The position numbers and the translations under genes are program-made. Below, piece after piece: positions 7,598-16,218 of a DNA stretch of 64,000 bases (its first letter is position 1; each line of letters begins with the position of its first letter). A model generated the notes under the pieces. The model was not told the DNA's origin and did no database searches. It was given only the letters and a program-made list of their open reading frames with translations. The stretch spans positions 1,550,001-1,614,000 of the forward strand of contig CP011265.1 of NCBI GenBank assembly GCA_000972765.1. The letters run 5' to 3'. This stretch comes from Verrucomicrobia bacterium IMCC26134 (GTDB lineage Bacteria > Verrucomicrobiota > Verrucomicrobiia > Opitutales > Opitutaceae).

Positions 7598-9580
7598 ATG
7601 CGCACCCCAACCCTAAAACCACATCTCAACGTGTCGGACCAAACTAACACCACAGTGTCCCGTAAAAAACGGACGTTTAAGCCTACAGCTGAGTTTCAGC
7701 GCCAAGCCAACCTTGGCAGTATGGCGGCATACAAGAAGCTTCATGCCGAGTCTGTCAACTCTCCGGATACCTTCTGGAAAAGAATGGCCAATGATCACCT
7801 GGTCTGGCGCAAACCCTTCACCAAGGTCTGCACATGGACTGAACCGCACGCGAAGTGGTTCACCGGGGGGCGGTTGAATGTCTCCGAAAACTGCATCGAC
7901 CGCCACCTTGGCACCGTCCGGGAGAACAAGTCCGCGATCATTTTCGAGGGCGAGCCCGGCGACGTCCGCACCATCACCTACCGTCAGCTTTACTCCCACG
8001 TCAGCCGTTTCGCGCATATTTTTGAAAACATGGGCATAGTGGCAGGCGACCGCGTCGCCATCTATATGCCGATGGTGCCCGAGGCTGTCATTGCCATGCT
8101 GGCCTGCGCGCGTATCGGCGCTGTTCATACGGTGATTTTCGGCGGTTTCAGCTCCGAGGCGATCAAGGACCGTATCAACGACTGCAAAGCCAAGCTCGTC
8201 ATTACCGCCGACGGCGGTTGGCGTCGCGGCAAAGTCGTCGAGTTGAAGTCCACCGTGGACCGAGCCCTGGCCGGCACTCCTACCGTGCAGAGTGTCATCG
8301 TGCTGAAGCGCTGCGGCAATCCTGTTGCCATGCAGGAGGGACGCGACATCTGGTGGCATGATGCCTGGAAGGGCGGCCCAAATCATCATAAGGCCAAGGC
8401 CTTTGATTCCGAGCACCCGCTCTTCATCCTCTACACCTCCGGCTCCACCGGAAAACCTAAGGGTGTGCTCCACACCTCCGCCGGCTACTTGCTCGGCGCC
8501 AAGCTCAGTTCGCACTACGTTTTCGACCTCAAGGACACTGATCGCTATTTCTGCTCCGCCGACATCGGCTGGATCACCGGCCACAGCTACGTTGTCTACG
8601 GCATCCTTTCCAATGGCGCCACCTTGTTCCTCTACGAGGGAGCTCCCAACCAGCCCGAGCCGGATCGTTTCTGGGAGATGATTGACCGCCACGCGCTCAC
8701 CATTCTCTACACCGCCCCGACCGCCATCCGTGCTTTCATGCGCTGGGGTGATAACTACGTCCTCAAGCACAACCTCGACTCCCTGCGTTTACTCGGCTCG
8801 GTCGGCGAGCCGATCAGTCCCGAGGCTTGGATTTGGTATCACAAGATGATCGGCAAAAACCGCTGCCCCATCGTGGACACCTGGTGGCAGACTGAGACCG
8901 GCTCCATCATGATCTCGCCCTTGCCCGGTGTCACGCCGTGCGTGCCTGGCACTGCTACGCTGCCGTTTTTCGGCGTCTCGCCCAAGATCGTGGACGACAG
9001 AGGCAAGGAGGTGCCGCGCGGCACCGACGGCAAGATGGTCATTACCAAGCCCTGGCCCTCGATGCTACGCACCCTCTGGGGCGACGACGAGCGTTTCAAG
9101 CAGACCTACTTCAGCGAGTTCCCCGGTTGGTATTTCACTGGTGACGGCGCGCGGCAGGACAAGGACGGCAACTTCTGGATCATCGGTCGCGTGGACGATG
9201 TGCTCAATGTCTCCGGTCATCGCATCGGCACCGCCGAGGTCGAGGGTGCGCTCGCGACGCATCCGTCCGTCGCCGAGGCTGCAGCCGTCGGGCGTCCCGA
9301 TGATCTCAAGGGCCAGGCTCTCGTCGTGTTCGTCACGCTTAAGACCGGCCACGCCGCCACGCCCGAGCTGAAAGAGGCTCTCCGCGCCCACGTGGGCAAG
9401 GAGATCGGCGCCATCGCGAAGCCGGATCAGGTGCGCTTCGCCGCCGCCCTTCCGAAGACTCGTTCAGGCAAAATCATGCGCCGCATCCTCAAGCAGATTG
9501 CTGCAGGCGGAGAGGTGAAGGGCGACACCAGCACGCTGGAGGATTTCTCCGTCGTCGCCGCCTTGCAGGCCGAGGATTGA
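7598..9580 (+). CDS. acs: Acetyl-CoA synthetase (AMP-forming)
   Basis: A 660-residue ANL-superfamily ligase that converts acetate, CoA and ATP to acetyl-CoA through acetyl-AMP in the cytoplasm. The N-terminal ACAS domain contains WFTGGRLNVSENCIDRHL. The core P-loop is YTSGSTGKPKGVLHTSAGYL, followed by WWQTETGSIMISPLPG and the hinge region FWIIGRVDDVLNVSGHRIGTAEVE. The catalytic Lys is in the C-terminal TRSGKIMRRILK and is the known acetylation target in this family. The length fits Acs (about 650). The ATG at 7598 is used; an in-frame GTG at 7631 is an alternative start. A strong terminator follows. Confidence 0.97.
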   Translation: MRTPTLKPHLNVSDQTNTTVSRKKRTFKPTAEFQRQANLGSMAAYKKLHAESVNSPDTFWKRMANDHLVWRKPFTKVCTWTEPHAKWFTGGRLNVSENCIDRHLGTVRENKSAIIFEGEPGDVRTITYRQLYSHVSRFAHIFENMGIVAGDRVAIYMPMVPEAVIAMLACARIGAVHTVIFGGFSSEAIKDRINDCKAKLVITADGGWRRGKVVELKSTVDRALAGTPTVQSVIVLKRCGNPVAMQEGRDIWWHDAWKGGPNHHKAKAFDSEHPLFILYTSGSTGKPKGVLHTSAGYLLGAKLSSHYVFDLKDTDRYFCSADIGWITGHSYVVYGILSNGATLFLYEGAPNQPEPDRFWEMIDRHALTILYTAPTAIRAFMRWGDNYVLKHNLDSLRLLGSVGEPISPEAWIWYHKMIGKNRCPIVDTWWQTETGSIMISPLPGVTPCVPGTATLPFFGVSPKIVDDRGKEVPRGTDGKMVITKPWPSMLRTLWGDDERFKQTYFSEFPGWYFTGDGARQDKDGNFWIIGRVDDVLNVSGHRIGTAEVEGALATHPSVAEAAAVGRPDDLKGQALVVFVTLKTGHAATPELKEALRAHVGKEIGAIAKPDQVRFAAALPKTRSGKIMRRILKQIAAGGEVKGDTSTLEDFSVVAALQAED

Positions 9581-9605
9581 GCGAAGCATGGTAAAAGGCT
9601 CTTAC

Positions 9606-9635
9606 GGCGGCCGGAGAAATCCGGCCGCCTTTTTT
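9606..9635 (+). terminator. Rho-independent terminator after acs
   Basis: A perfect 9-bp GC stem (GGCGGCCGG and CCGGCCGCC) with a six-base loop is followed directly by a run of six T. It lies 26 bp after the acs stop and separates acs from the DegT aminotransferase. Confidence 0.93.
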
Positions 9636-9726
9636 ATGGTTCAATTTTGCCCGCCACCAACGTGAGCGGTGGCTGTAAAACAAGTTTGGTTTTCGGGCGC
9701 GGCGTGCTTTTGTGGCTAATCCAACC

Positions 9727-10821
9727 ATGAAGGTTCCATTCCTCGATCTTTCGCTTCAGCATCAGGCCCTGCGGTCCGAGGCGCTCGCTGCCCTCGCCGC
9801 CACCTACGACGCCACCCGGTTTTGCCTCGGTAAGGACGTGGAGGACTTTGAGAAGGCTTTTTCCGCCACACTGGGCTATCCGCGTGCGCTCGGCATGAGC
9901 AGCGGCACCTCGCCGCTTCATGTTGCGGCTGTATTGGGCGGCTTTGGTCCGGGCGACGAAGTCATCGCGCCTCCCTTCACGTTTATTTCCACCGTCTGGG
10001 GCATCAGTTACGTCGGGGCCACTCCGGTTTTCGTGGATGTGGACGCTGCCACTTTCAATATCGACCCCGCGAAGATCGAGGCTGCTATCACTCCGCGCAC
10101 CAAAGGTATCGTCGCGGTTCATCTTTTCGGACAGCCGGCGCAGATGGACGAGATTCTCGCCATCGCGAAAAAGCACGGTCTTTTCGTGATCGAGGACTGC
10201 GCCCAGGCGGTTGGCGCACGTTATAAAGGCACGCCGGTCGGTCTGCTTGGCGACGCCGGCACCTTTAGTTTTTATCCCACAAAAAATCTTGGCGGTTGCG
10301 GCGAGGGCGGTGCCCTGGTGTCGAAGGACGACGCGTTGTTTGAGAAAGCGAAGCTCCTCCGTGTGCACGGCTCGGGGCGGCGTTACTACCACGACTACGT
10401 GGGCTTTAACTTTCGGATGGATGGCTTTCAGGGTGCGCTCCTGAACGTGAAGCTGCCTCATCTGGCGAAATGGACCGCACGCCGCCAGGAGGTCGCCAAG
10501 CGCTACCGCGAGGGCATCAAGCTGGCCGACACGATCCTGCCGGTCACGGTCGCGTGGGGCGAGAGCGTCTATCATCAATTCACGATTCGCCATCCGCGTC
10601 GCGAGGCGCTGCGCGAGCATCTCGCCCGGCACGAGATCGGCACCGATCTGATTTATCCCGTGCCGCTGCATCGTCAGCAATGCTACGCGGGGCTCGGTTA
10701 CGCGGAGGGCTCAATGCCCGTCGCCGAGAAGGCCTGCGCCACGTGCGTCAGTCTGCCCATCTTCCCTGAGTTAACCGATGCGCAGGTCGAGCACGTGATC
10801 ACCTCGGTGAACGCGTTCTGA
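9727..10821 (+). CDS. DegT/DnrJ/EryC1/StrS-family PLP-dependent aminotransferase
   Basis: A 364-residue aminotransferase of the sugar-nucleotide family, which usually transaminates a keto-sugar nucleotide for surface glycan or antibiotic sugars. It starts MKVPFLDLSLQHQALRSEA, the standard N-terminus of the family; an upstream in-frame ATG at 9712 adds only five residues. Landmarks are GMSSGTSPLHVAAVLGG (PLP phosphate binding), VIEDCAQAVGARYKG (Asp to the pyridine N) and FSFYPTKNLGGCGEGGAL with the Schiff-base Lys. LHRQQCYAGLGY and LPIFPELTDAQVEHV close the protein. No dedicated sugar-modification partner is adjacent, although galE lies 0.7 kb away, so the substrate is unknown. Confidence 0.93.
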   Translation: MKVPFLDLSLQHQALRSEALAALAATYDATRFCLGKDVEDFEKAFSATLGYPRALGMSSGTSPLHVAAVLGGFGPGDEVIAPPFTFISTVWGISYVGATPVFVDVDAATFNIDPAKIEAAITPRTKGIVAVHLFGQPAQMDEILAIAKKHGLFVIEDCAQAVGARYKGTPVGLLGDAGTFSFYPTKNLGGCGEGGALVSKDDALFEKAKLLRVHGSGRRYYHDYVGFNFRMDGFQGALLNVKLPHLAKWTARRQEVAKRYREGIKLADTILPVTVAWGESVYHQFTIRHPRREALREHLARHEIGTDLIYPVPLHRQQCYAGLGYAEGSMPVAEKACATCVSLPIFPELTDAQVEHVITSVNAF

Positions 10822-10845
10822 TTCCGCCGCTCTCCCCCGAGCAAC

Positions 10846-11487
10846 ATGATTGGCAACACCTGCTTCAAGATCTGCGGCCTTACCCGTGCGGCGGACGCTC
10901 GTCTCGCGGCGGAGTTGGGCGCGGATTACATCGGGTTTATCTTGTATGCCAAATCGCCGCGCTACCTGGCGGTGGCGGACTACGCGGCTTTGCGGGCCGA
11001 TTTGCCTGCGGAACCGCGTCGCGTGGCCGTGATGGTGGAGCCTGCTCCGGACGAGCTGGCGGCGGCGCTCGGAGCCGGCTTCGATTTTATCCAAATCCAT
11101 GCGCGCGCAGATATACCGTTCGCAACGGTGGCCGCTTGGTCGGGCGTAGTCAGCCCGGCTCGACTCTGGCTGGCTCCGAAGCTGCCGCCGGGCATTCCGT
11201 TTCCATCCCTGTGGCTACCGCTGGCGGACACATTTTTGGTCGATACCTTCCATGCGGAGGGTTTTGGCGGATCGGGGAAGACCGGTGATTGGAGCGGTTT
11301 CGCCAGACTGGCGGTGTCGCACCCGGAGAAAACCTGGGTGCTGGCCGGGGGCTTGTCTCCTGATAACGCGGCATCTGCGCGCGGCCAGAGCGGTGCGCGC
11401 TTTCTTGATGTGAACAGCGGCGTGGAGAGTGCGCCCGGTGTGAAGTCGCCCGATAAACTGCGCGCCTTGGTGGCAGCGCTCTCCTAG
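10846..11487 (+). CDS. trpF: Phosphoribosylanthranilate isomerase TrpF
   Basis: A 213-residue (beta/alpha)8 enzyme that performs the Amadori rearrangement of phosphoribosylanthranilate in tryptophan synthesis. The N-terminal FKICGLTRAADARLAAELGADYIGFI contains the catalytic Cys of the KICG motif. Later FLVDTFHAEGFGGSGKTGDW has the catalytic Asp, and WVLAGGLSPDNA and FLDVNSGVESAPGVKSPDKL form the phosphate-binding end. The length is typical. It follows the DegT gene by 24 bp, so the two may be co-transcribed. No other trp gene is nearby. It ends in a terminator shared with convergent galE. Confidence 0.96.
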   Translation: MIGNTCFKICGLTRAADARLAAELGADYIGFILYAKSPRYLAVADYAALRADLPAEPRRVAVMVEPAPDELAAALGAGFDFIQIHARADIPFATVAAWSGVVSPARLWLAPKLPPGIPFPSLWLPLADTFLVDTFHAEGFGGSGKTGDWSGFARLAVSHPEKTWVLAGGLSPDNAASARGQSGARFLDVNSGVESAPGVKSPDKLRALVAALS

Positions 11488-11491
11488 CCCG

Positions 11492-11525
11492 AGCCCCCGC
11501 CGCTTACTTGGCGGCGGGCTTTTTG
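11492..11525 (+). terminator. Terminator after trpF
   Basis: A GC-rich hairpin with arms AGCCC-CGCCGC and GCGGCGGGCT, separated by a short TTACTT loop, is followed by five T. It overlaps the 3' end of convergent galE: the galE stop and its final PAAK codons lie inside the hairpin. Confidence 0.85.
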
Positions 11526-12508
11526 CCGAACCCGTGCGGGTTGGCCTGATGCCAGGCCCAGGCCGTGGCCACGATGGGCTCGATGGTCATGTATTGGGGG
11601 GCCCAGCCGAGTTCGGTCTTGGCCTTGGTCGAGTCGGCGTAGAGGGCGGGGGGATCGCCGGCTCGACGGGGGCCAAAGGAGTGGGGAACCTTGAGGCCGG
11701 TGACTTTTTCGACGGCGTTGATGACTTCGAGCACCGAGGTCGGCGTGCCGGTGCCGAGGTTGTAGAAATACTGCGCGCCGGGGGTCTCGAGTTTTTCGAA
11801 GACCGCGATGTGGGCGCGGCTGAGGTCGTCCACATGCACGTAGTCGCGCAGGCAGGTGCCGTCCGGGGTGGGGTAGTCGGTGCCGAAGACTTGAAGTGGA
11901 GGGCGCTTGCCGGTGGCGGCGTCGATCGCGAGCGGGATCAGGTGAGATTCGGGGTCGTGGGCCTCGCCGATGGAGCCATCCTCGGCGGCGCCGGCGGCGT
12001 TGAAGTAGCGGAAGGCGGCGAAACTTAGCCCATAGGCGTGGGCGAAGGCTTTGAGCGCGTTCTCGATATCGAGCTTGGTCTGGCCGTAGGGGTTGATCGG
12101 GGCCTGAGGCATGCCTTCGACGAGAGGCATTTTATCCGGAATGCCATAAGTGGCGCAGGTGGATGAGAAAACGAACTTCTTTACCCCCGAGCCCATCATG
12201 CAGCGCAGGAGGTGCAGGGTGGCTGAGACGTTGTTAAAATAATACTTTAGGGGATCGGTGACACTCTCGCCCACATAGGCATAGGCGGCGAAGTGCATGA
12301 CTAGCTCTATCTTCTCTTTACGAAGAATTTTCCCGACCTCGCTCTCGTTGCCCAGATTCACCGTGTAAAAAGGCACGTCCGGGTGGACGGACTCTCGATG
12401 GCCAAACACCAGATTATCGAGCACAACAGGCGTATGGCCTGCTGCGATGAGTTGGCGAACACAGTGACTGCCGATATAACCGGCTCCTCCGACGACAAGA
12501 ACGTTCAT
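11504..12508 (-). CDS. galE: UDP-glucose 4-epimerase GalE
   Basis: A 334-residue extended SDR that interconverts UDP-glucose and UDP-galactose with bound NAD. It is started at 12508, where MNVLVVGGAGYIGSHC gives the Rossmann GxxGxxG motif directly; a longer open frame upstream adds 21 unlike residues and overlaps the ketosynthase promoter region. The catalytic triad is visible as Ser in FSSTCATYG and Y-x-x-x-K in NPYGQTKLDIENAL. Substrate-binding segments are FRYFNAAGA and GDPPALYADSTKA. The length is family-typical. It is convergent with trpF and divergent from the ketosynthase, with 61 bp between starts. Confidence 0.96.
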   Translation of the reverse strand: MNVLVVGGAGYIGSHCVRQLIAAGHTPVVLDNLVFGHRESVHPDVPFYTVNLGNESEVGKILRKEKIELVMHFAAYAYVGESVTDPLKYYFNNVSATLHLLRCMMGSGVKKFVFSSTCATYGIPDKMPLVEGMPQAPINPYGQTKLDIENALKAFAHAYGLSFAAFRYFNAAGAAEDGSIGEAHDPESHLIPLAIDAATGKRPPLQVFGTDYPTPDGTCLRDYVHVDDLSRAHIAVFEKLETPGAQYFYNLGTGTPTSVLEVINAVEKVTGLKVPHSFGPRRAGDPPALYADSTKAKTELGWAPQYMTIEPIVATAWAWHQANPHGFGKKPAAK

Positions 12509-12569
12509 GATTTGAAGACAGGCTTGTATTGCTAAGCGGGCGGACTTGGCTAGCGATTTCATTCTCCGC

Positions 12570-13814
12570 ATGTCGTTTCAGCAAACCCGCATTGTTATCA
12601 CTGGCGTGGGGCTCACCGCCCCGAACGGAAATTCCCTGCCCGAATTCCGTCAAAACCTGCTCGACGGCGTCGCCGGTGTGGAGCCCTTTGATGTGCGCTA
12701 CATGGGGCGTCTCATCGCGGGGGTCTGCCATTTCGACACCCTTCGCTACCAGACCAAGAAGGGGCTGCGTGTCGGCACCCGCGCCGGTTCCATCTCAATC
12801 TACTGCGCCCATGAGGCGCTGAAAGACAGCGGCCTTTCCTTCGATTCTGTGCCGAAAGATCGCGTTGGCATCTACATCGGCTGCACCGAGCACGGCAATG
12901 TCGAGACCGAGAACGAGATCTACGCCATTTCCAAGTTCAACTACGACACCAAGTATTGGTCGCACTACCACAACCCCCGCACCGTGGCCAACAACCCGGC
13001 CGGCGAGATCTCGCTCGCGCTCGGCATCACGGGGCCTGCCTACACCATCGGCGCGGCCTGCGCGGCGGGTAACATGGGGCTCATCCACGCCGCGCAGATG
13101 CTGCGCCTTCACGAGGTGGACGTGGCTTTTTGCGGAGGCGTCAGCGAGTCGATCCATACTTTTGGTATTTTCGCCGGTTTCAAGTCCCAGGGGGCACTCG
13201 CCACCCACGAGGACCCGAAAAAAGCCTCCCGTCCCTTCGATAAGGGCCGCAACGGCATCGTCGTCTCCGAGGGCGGCTGTATTTATACGCTGGAGCGTCT
13301 GGATGACGCCCTTGCCCGCGGCGCGAAGATTTATGGCGAGATTGGCGGCTACTGCGTTAACAGTGACGCCTCCGACTACGTGCTCCCCAACCCCGGCCGC
13401 CAGGCCGAGTGCGTGCGCAAGGCCCTGACCAACGCCAAGCTCACCGCCGCCGATATCCATATCGTCAACACCCACGCCACCGCCACTCCGATGGGCGATA
13501 TCCAGGAGTGCGAAGCCATCCGTGCCGTATTCGGTGCAGGTTGCCCCGACACTTCGATCAACAATACCAAGTCCTACATCGGCCACTGCATGGGTGCGGC
13601 CGGTGCGCTCGAGCTCGCCGGCAACCTGCCTTCCTTCGGCGACCTGATCGTGCACCCGACCATCAACGTGGACGACCTCGATCCGCTTTGCGCCATCGAC
13701 GGCCTCGTGCTCAACAAGCCCAAGAAGGTCGCCAAGGTGGAGGCCATCTTGAACAACTCGTTCGGCATGCTGGGCATCAATTCCACGTTGATTGTGAAGC
13801 GCTTTACCGCCTAG
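12570..13814 (+). CDS. Beta-ketoacyl-ACP synthase, FabF-like
   Basis: A 414-residue thiolase-fold condensing enzyme joining acyl chains to malonyl-ACP. The start MSFQQTRIVITGVGLTAPNG fits the KAS II N-terminus better than an ATG eight codons earlier. The active-site Cys is in TIGAACAAGNMG, the two His are in VNTHATATPMGD and YIGHCMGAAGALE, and the catalytic Lys is in NNTKSYIGH. All essential residues are therefore present. Residues FKSQGALATHEDPKKASRPFDKGRNGIVVSEGG match the KAS core. It pairs with a dedicated ACP 56 bp downstream and there is no fab operon here. This suggests a specialised lipid or polyene product rather than primary fatty acid synthesis. Confidence 0.94.
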   Translation: MSFQQTRIVITGVGLTAPNGNSLPEFRQNLLDGVAGVEPFDVRYMGRLIAGVCHFDTLRYQTKKGLRVGTRAGSISIYCAHEALKDSGLSFDSVPKDRVGIYIGCTEHGNVETENEIYAISKFNYDTKYWSHYHNPRTVANNPAGEISLALGITGPAYTIGAACAAGNMGLIHAAQMLRLHEVDVAFCGGVSESIHTFGIFAGFKSQGALATHEDPKKASRPFDKGRNGIVVSEGGCIYTLERLDDALARGAKIYGEIGGYCVNSDASDYVLPNPGRQAECVRKALTNAKLTAADIHIVNTHATATPMGDIQECEAIRAVFGAGCPDTSINNTKSYIGHCMGAAGALELAGNLPSFGDLIVHPTINVDDLDPLCAIDGLVLNKPKKVAKVEAILNNSFGMLGINSTLIVKRFTA

Positions 13815-13870
13815 TTCCTCGACTTCCCGCGATTATTCTCCCTCTTCATCGTTCCCCTTTCCCGACCCAC

Positions 13871-14128
13871 ATGACCAAAGACGCCTGCAAAAAGATCGTT
13901 CTCGATATCATCGCTGACATCGCGCCCGACGAAGATATTTCCAACCTCAAGCCCGATGTTCGGCTGCGCGACCAGATGCAGCTCGATAGCATGGACTTCC
14001 TCGATATCGTCATGGAGCTCCGCAAGCAGCACGGCATCGAAGTCCCCGAGGCCGACTATATCCACCTCGCCTCGCTCGACAGCTGCGCCGACTACCTGAC
14101 GCCCAAGTTCGAAGCCCTCGGCAAGTAA
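13871..14128 (+). CDS. Acyl carrier protein
   Basis: An 85-residue acidic four-helix carrier. The phosphopantetheine attachment site is the Ser in QLDSMDFLDIVMEL, at about residue 40; DSMD replaces the usual DSLD. It begins MTKDACKKIVLDIIADIAPDED and ends with a helix in YLTPKFEALGK. It follows the ketosynthase at 56 bp and is followed by a terminator, so the two form a compact unit. The DSMD motif is commoner in specialised ACPs than in housekeeping AcpP, which supports a secondary pathway (inference). Confidence 0.92.
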   Translation: MTKDACKKIVLDIIADIAPDEDISNLKPDVRLRDQMQLDSMDFLDIVMELRKQHGIEVPEADYIHLASLDSCADYLTPKFEALGK

Positions 14129-14171
14129 GCCAGCGCGAGCCGTTTTTTTCTCTCCCCATTTCGCCGCTCCC

Positions 14172-14203
14172 GGCCCCGACCGCCATCTCGGTCGGGCTTT
14201 TTT
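14172..14203 (+). terminator. Terminator ending the ketosynthase-ACP operon
   Basis: A GC hairpin with arms GCCC-GACCG and CGGTCGGGC and loop CCATCT is followed by six T. It lies 44 bp after the ACP stop. Confidence 0.9.
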
Positions 14204-14295
14204 CTGCCCAGCCTCTGACCCCGAGGCCCATAGGTCCGATAGCTCCATACCCCCAGCGGTTTGCAGTGGCGCAGCCTTATCCAGGCCACCACCGC

Positions 14296-14573
14296 ATGGC
14301 CCGCTCAAAATTTTCCGCCAACCGACTCTGCCACCAACCTCGGCTTCAAGACCAAGCTCTGGCGCGCCGCCGACAATCTCCGCAACAACATGGAAGTGGC
14401 GGAATAGAAGCACGTCGTGCTTGGGCTCGCTGTGCGAGACCCCAGGGGTGTGGCTACGGCGACAGCAGTCGAAAGCAAGCAACGTCACCACCCCCCGCCT
14501 CGTCATCATTAACTTCGCTATCCGCGGCAATGTTTCCCTGCACCAGTCTGGCGGACTTTATTGTTAGCTTTAT
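14296..14573 (+). pseudogene. hsdM: Decayed hsdM (type I restriction-modification DNA methylase), 5' part
   Basis: No intact frame exists, but three reading frames together spell HsdM. The ATG at 14296 gives MARSKFSAN. One base later the frame from 14324 reads DSATNLGFKTKLWRAADNLR then NNMEVAE, a TAG stop at 14405-14407 where the family has Tyr, then KHVVLGLAV. That is the conserved N-terminal helix of HsdM (LRNNMD-AEYKHVVLGL). From 14466 another frame gives QSKASNVTTPRL then VIINFAIRGNVS, matching the TTWRL-x-x-MNLAIRG segment that lies far downstream in HsdM. So there is at least one frameshift, one nonsense change and an internal deletion. The rest of the gene is missing; the hsdR tail is at 25.1 kb. 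Confidence 0.78.
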
Positions 14574-14738
14574 TCTGGAATATTATATGCATACTATTAA
14601 TAGTCTAGGTATTAACTATAAATTAACGAATTCTTAGATTCGTGAAAAGTGCGCTGCTCACAAATGGCGCGAAAGATTTTCCGTCATACTCGGTGTCCCA
14701 GCGCTCATAATAGGAGAATGGATAATGGACGCTCACAA
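14574..14738 (+). other. AT-rich junction segment upstream of the sigma factor gene
   Basis: After the hsdM relic the composition changes abruptly to an AT-rich tract (about 14560-14640, with TATTATATGCATACTATTAATAG), then returns to GC-rich DNA. This is the left edge of the inserted block and presumably holds the sigma-factor promoter. An AGGAG sequence occurs at 14712-14716. I see no clear direct repeats matching the right edge near 25.04 kb. Confidence 0.5.
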
Positions 14739-15251
14739 ATGACACCCGAATTCGCCCAGCGACTCGCGTCGGCGCAGAGTTCGATTTATGCCTTCATCGT
14801 TTCGCTCATGGGTGGGCGAGATGAGGCAGCGGATGTGTTGCAGGAGACGAATTTGAAACTATGCCGTGAGTTTCATCGCTATGATGAGTCGAAACCTTTC
14901 ATCAACTGGGCGCTGACGCTCGCGCGGTTCGAAGTTATGGCTTGGCGCACCCGTCAGTCCAGGTCGCGGCTTGTGCTGGATGACGATGTTTTGGAACGTG
15001 TTGCCTCGGCGCTGCAGGTGCAACCGATGGAGCCGGAGCGGGAGCTGGCGGCGTTGGAACGTTGCCTGCAAAAACTTCCGCAGAGTCAGAGGGCGATGGT
15101 GGATGAACGCTATCAGTGCGGTGAAACGGTGCGGGCGATGGCGGGACGTTTGGGGCAGCCGGAGAACGCGCTCGCGGCGATGTTCTATCGCATCCGTCGC
15201 GCTTTGCAGGAGTGTGTCACTACCACGCTCGCGAAGGAGGAATCGGCATGA
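14739..15251 (+). CDS. ECF-type RNA polymerase sigma factor
   Basis: A 170-residue sigma-70 family factor with only regions 2 and 4. MTPEFAQRLASAQSSIYAFI is the usual opening of the Planctomycete/Verrucomicrobial ECF group. Region 2 shows GRDEAADVLQETNLKLCREF (core binding) and INWALTLARFEVMAWRTRQ (-10 recognition). Region 4 runs LEXLPQSQR-like RCLQKLPQSQRAMVDERYQ then AMAGRLGQPENALAAMFYRIRRALQEC, a helix-turn-helix. An upstream in-frame ATG at 14718 sits directly on an AGGAG and cannot be excluded. The stop overlaps the next start (ATGA at 15248), so it is translationally coupled to an anti-sigma-like membrane protein. Confidence 0.92.
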   Translation: MTPEFAQRLASAQSSIYAFIVSLMGGRDEAADVLQETNLKLCREFHRYDESKPFINWALTLARFEVMAWRTRQSRSRLVLDDDVLERVASALQVQPMEPERELAALERCLQKLPQSQRAMVDERYQCGETVRAMAGRLGQPENALAAMFYRIRRALQECVTTTLAKEESA

Positions 15252-16192
15252 ACCCGGAGTTTGGAAAAGTCATGCATTCTGTGCTGGATGGCGAGCTTTC
15301 TGCCGAGGCGCAGGCGGCGCTGAATGAAGCGCTACGCTCCGATCCGGCGGCACTTGACGCGTATTGTAGCCAGGTGCGAATACACGCGCTGCTTGCATGG
15401 CGCGCGGGTGCAGCGACAGCGAATGCCACTGAGAAAATCGTCGCGTTTCCGGTTAAGCCGCGTCTTTTACGCTGGGCGGGATGGGCGGCGGTTGCGCTCG
15501 TCATGCTCGGTGCGGTATTCTTCGCGCTCGCACCAAGTCGGGCAACTGCGGCGGTGAATCGGGTGTTCGCAGCGATGCAGCGCGGCGACCGCAGCTACAC
15601 GATTTCTGTCATCGAGGGCGACGCACGGATGGCGATGAACAATGGACGAACGCTCACCTACGAAGGCGGGGTGCTGCATTTGCGGGGCGATCGGCAATTT
15701 GTGCTTGTGCGCCCCATCATCGAGGGCGGGCGCCGCATCACGGGCAGCGATGGAACGGTGAATTGGGACATCGTCGGCGACGGCCCGGTGAAGGTAACGA
15801 GCGACCTCACGCGGTTCCGCGGCGGACTGCCCGGTGAGCAGCAGGACTCGACGTTTCTCGACCTCGCGGGAAATCTGTCCGGTCTGAAAAGCGGATACGA
15901 TTTGGTGCTTAGCGACGTGCTCGGCGAACCGTCGCAGGTTCGCCTATACGCCAAGCGGAAGTCACGCGACGTGCGCGGCCCGCGCGAGATGGACATCACA
16001 TTCCGCCGCGAAACGGGTGTGATCGTCGCACTCGAACTGCGCGGCCTGCCGCGCGCCAGAGGCGGCCCCGAAGCCGTGCGTCTGACGCTCAACGGCGAGT
16101 CCACGCTGCCCGCCGACTATTTCACCCACATGCCGCATCACGAGTCAGGCCGGTGGATTCAGGACGAAGCTCCCGCTCCGCGCGGACCGTGA
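15248..16192 (+). CDS. Membrane anti-sigma-factor-like protein
   Basis: A 314-residue single-pass protein. Residues 1-50 (MNPEFGKVMHSVLDGELSAEAQAALNEALRSDP) form a short helical cytoplasmic domain resembling zinc-finger-less anti-sigma domains: the L-D-G-E-L-x-x-E motif is typical. A transmembrane helix spans about 75-94 (AGWAAVALVMLGAVFFALAPS). The rest is a periplasmic beta-rich domain (YTISVIEGDARMAMNNGRTL, FVLVRPIIEGG, RLYAKRKSRDVRG, MDITFRRETGVIVALELRGL) that recalls outer-membrane lipoprotein-sorting or MucB/RseB-like lipid-binding folds. The ATGA overlap with the sigma gene supports a regulator pair. The sensed signal is unknown. Confidence 0.82.
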   Translation: MNPEFGKVMHSVLDGELSAEAQAALNEALRSDPAALDAYCSQVRIHALLAWRAGAATANATEKIVAFPVKPRLLRWAGWAAVALVMLGAVFFALAPSRATAAVNRVFAAMQRGDRSYTISVIEGDARMAMNNGRTLTYEGGVLHLRGDRQFVLVRPIIEGGRRITGSDGTVNWDIVGDGPVKVTSDLTRFRGGLPGEQQDSTFLDLAGNLSGLKSGYDLVLSDVLGEPSQVRLYAKRKSRDVRGPREMDITFRRETGVIVALELRGLPRARGGPEAVRLTLNGESTLPADYFTHMPHHESGRWIQDEAPAPRGP

Positions 16193-16218
16193 CGCGAAAC
16201 CATTTTCACGATCGATAC

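Noticed and set aside
7613-8770. 385-codon open frame antisense to acs
   Set aside because: Shadow of the strongly supported acetyl-CoA synthetase.
14266-14637. 123-codon plus-strand frame spanning the hsdM relic
   Set aside because: The translation is protein-unlike and crosses three frames of the relic; it is an accident of decay.
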